Shown here: in pieces, positions 12,908-14,689 of the stretch | Layout of the letters: every line of letters begins with the position of its first letter | Numbering within the stretch: the stretch's first letter is position 1 | From: CAYMST01 sp964393115 | GTDB taxonomy: Bacteria; Bacteroidota; Bacteroidia; Cytophagales; Cyclobacteriaceae | Assembly (NCBI GenBank): GCA_964393115.1 | Contig: CAYMST010000110.1 | Coordinates: 1 to 14,689, forward strand | Direction: 5' to 3' | Length of the DNA stretch: 14,689 nt | Position numbers and translations under genes: made by a program | The notes under the pieces: model-generated | Told to the model about the DNA's origin: nothing | Database searches by the model: none | Seen by the model: only the letters and a program-made list of their open reading frames with translations

Positions 12908-14646
12908 ACAGTTTTAACCGGCTCTCGGTTATTTATTGAAATGAAATAAATGCCATTTTGGATTCCTTCAAGGGGTAAAACTTCACGTTTGCTTCCAACT
13001 CCGCGCACCTTCATTATACGTTTACCATCGATATCAGTAAGCAGAATATTCTGAATTACTTGCTTCGAGGTAATGGTTAAAAAATTGGAGGAAGTGATCA
13101 TCGGATTTGGATAAACAACCGAACCTGATTTCCTTGTTTTTTGATCTACGTCGGCAACAATATTTTGAAAAAACGGAACTTCAATTTCCACCACTTCACT
13201 GCTCGCGGATCGTCTCTGAGCTTCCCCTAGGGAGTATGCTCGATAAAAATAGGTTTTCGAAGCTTCAACATCTCTATCAATAAAGAAACCACGGTCTGAA
13301 GATATATTTGCTATCTGCGTATAATCTCCATCGCGCGAGGAAGCACGTTCGATAACGTAGCTTTTCCAATTGAGTTTAATTTTGGAAATGAAAACGTTAA
13401 CCGCGTTTTCATTTTCAATAAATCTCAGGTTCACTCCGGGAGCTTCAGCGGCAATACTATTGCGCCAAACAATACCCGCATATGAAATAGTATCTATGGA
13501 CAAACGACTTCCTGCTATATGACTAATGGCCACCTTGTCACCTGGAATATCAGCTAGCGAAGGACCATTTCTGAGATATCCCTGTTGCTGGCCGCTATTA
13601 GGATTTACTCTTTCATAGGTCGTCTTTACACCGCTCGAACTGATTCCTGCCACATAAGAAAGTTCGTCAAATGGATTCCATGACGCTACAAGAACACTAC
13701 CGTCTGCTTCATTGAATGTTAAATTTGGATGCAGACTACTTTCGTCTCCCCTAACCGTATTAAAGTAAGGTCCGAAATAATTTGCATCATATTCTGTGGA
13801 GGTCAGTTCCTGAGATACCCAAAGCCCAACAGGGCCAGCAAATGCTGACCTAACATTTCCCGCAGCAGCTATCTTTCCTTCGGCAGAGATAATAAAATTA
13901 ATGCCTTCATTTTGAATACTCAACCCAAGACGATTGCTTCCTGTGTTAATGGCGTTGTCCTTTGAAAAAGGTTCTCCAACAACATCACTCACCAGAATGC
14001 GTTTATCATAATCGCTTTCTGCATAATACAAGTAAAAAGAACCATCATGTGATTCAACTTTTGGGGTGCCTGCATGAAAATCTGTCAAATCACCATAAAC
14101 CTGACTCCAAATTCCATTCTTAGTTCTCCATCGATACTTCGCGGTATTCTTTTCGTGTACCGGATTCCAAAAAGCAACAAGCACATTTCCTAATGAGTCA
14201 GCCGCGACATCTGGCATGTAAGCCCGGTTACCACCTAAATCGGCAACATCAGCAAATTTTTCCGGATGAATGAAGTGTGTAGAATCAGGATGTAAGTAGG
14301 TATACCACGAAGTCTTTGCTGCCCCAGTATTTCCTTTTTGAAAGACCAAATGAACCCTACCCCTATTATCAACTTGTACCCTAGGATTGTTAAAAGGTGT
14401 TGCCCCCTGAATGACTCTTTCATATGAGAGAGTAAACAACGGATCACCACCTTCATTATATTTTGCTGAACGATAGACACCACTACCTCGATCACTGTCA
14501 AAATAAACGATATGCAATTGACCGGCTTTATCAGCAGTCATATAATGATGTAAAGCAGACTCATTGACGATAACTTGCGCATGCGTATGAGCAGAAAGCA
14601 ATAAACCAATTAATAAGGTTAGGCTGAATAGGCTTTTGTATTGCAT
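12895..14646 (-). CDS. secreted seven-repeat beta-propeller protein with FN3-like and T9SS sorting domains
   Basis: A 583-residue exported protein. Signal peptide 1-23 (ends THA-Q). Seven repeats of a short D/E-x-x-G-x-V-x-L-x-F/W type follow, with their glycines at about 42, 96, 153, 202, 257, 316 and 369, spaced 49-59 residues, as in a seven-bladed sialidase/BNR-like propeller. Examples are DNRGRVHLVF and DSLGNVLVAFW. Canonical Asp-boxes and sialidase arginines are not evident, so a binding role is as likely as an enzymatic one. Residues about 402-490 look like an FN3 domain (YFYRAYSLGEAQRRS). The C-terminus (from VYPNP at 511 through NGIYFIS to the end) is a T9SS type A sorting domain. It shares the T9SS route with the subtilase at 8258-9949. 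The ATG at 14646 is preceded by an AT-rich leader. Confidence 0.87.
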   Translation of the reverse strand: MQYKSLFSLTLLIGLLLSAHTHAQVIVNESALHHYMTADKAGQLHIVYFDSDRGSGVYRSAKYNEGGDPLFTLSYERVIQGATPFNNPRVQVDNRGRVHLVFQKGNTGAAKTSWYTYLHPDSTHFIHPEKFADVADLGGNRAYMPDVAADSLGNVLVAFWNPVHEKNTAKYRWRTKNGIWSQVYGDLTDFHAGTPKVESHDGSFYLYYAESDYDKRILVSDVVGEPFSKDNAINTGSNRLGLSIQNEGINFIISAEGKIAAAGNVRSAFAGPVGLWVSQELTSTEYDANYFGPYFNTVRGDESSLHPNLTFNEADGSVLVASWNPFDELSYVAGISSSGVKTTYERVNPNSGQQQGYLRNGPSLADIPGDKVAISHIAGSRLSIDTISYAGIVWRNSIAAEAPGVNLRFIENENAVNVFISKIKLNWKSYVIERASSRDGDYTQIANISSDRGFFIDRDVEASKTYFYRAYSLGEAQRRSASSEVVEIEVPFFQNIVADVDQKTRKSGSVVYPNPMITSSNFLTITSKQVIQNILLTDIDGKRIMKVRGVGSKREVLPLEGIQNGIYFISINNREPVKTVITR

Positions 14647-14689
14647 ATTTTTAATTTTTAAGATAATTTGAATTCAGTGCAAAAAAACT

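Noticed and set aside
14235..14501. 88-residue minus-strand frame within the propeller gene
   Set aside because: Out-of-frame overlap inside a 583-residue gene with signal peptide and repeats; no independent support.

Overview
The window looks like chromosomal DNA of a marine or soil Bacteroidota, most likely a Cytophagia/Cytophagales member. The evidence is indirect: AT-rich spacers, start codons preceded by A/T-rich leaders instead of strong Shine-Dalgarno sites, two secreted proteins with type IX secretion (T9SS) C-terminal sorting domains, a DUF5777 beta-barrel protein, and the style of the lipoproteins. Genus cannot be fixed from sequence reading alone. Two short runs of N (1052-1078 and 5319-5351) are assembly gaps. 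One lies inside a gene; the other lies at a gene start.

Left part (1-5313), all genes on the minus strand: after a gene-free left edge come a QorB-like NAD(P)H:quinone oxidoreductase (split by a gap) and a zinc-free medium-chain quinone reductase. These two are joined as an operon with 1 base between them. A membrane-anchored HELGH metallopeptidase, a second zinc-free medium-chain reductase and a HAD-family phosphatase follow upstream. Three quinone/enone-type reductases close together suggest a redox or electrophile detoxification neighbourhood.

Middle part (5428-7750), minus strand: a three-gene set transcribed as c-type cytochrome lipoprotein (CX4CH), then DUF5777 outer-membrane beta-barrel (20-base overlap), then a secreted dihaem cytochrome c. 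The combination of surface/outer-membrane haem lipoprotein, barrel and periplasmic dihaem protein is the best candidate here for an undescribed machine, possibly an electron path at the outer membrane. This is inference.

The segment 7751-8257 has no gene but holds a strong bidirectional terminator. To its right, on the minus strand, is a compact operon mnmA -> lipoprotein of unknown function -> subtilisin-like T9SS cargo protease, with a 3-base spacer and then an overlap of about 14 bases. The mnmA leader carries a hairpin shaped like a tRNA anticodon arm (5-bp stem, 7-base loop, U33, GUG, A37).

Divergent from mnmA, on the plus strand, are two coupled genes: a degenerate TrpF-like TIM-barrel protein that has lost both catalytic residues, and a low-molecular-weight protein tyrosine phosphatase with an altered P-loop. 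They converge on a large minus-strand secreted protein with a seven-repeat beta-propeller, an FN3-like domain and a T9SS sorting domain. The two converging genes share a hairpin. No rRNA, intact tRNA, CRISPR array, transposase or prophage gene was seen.
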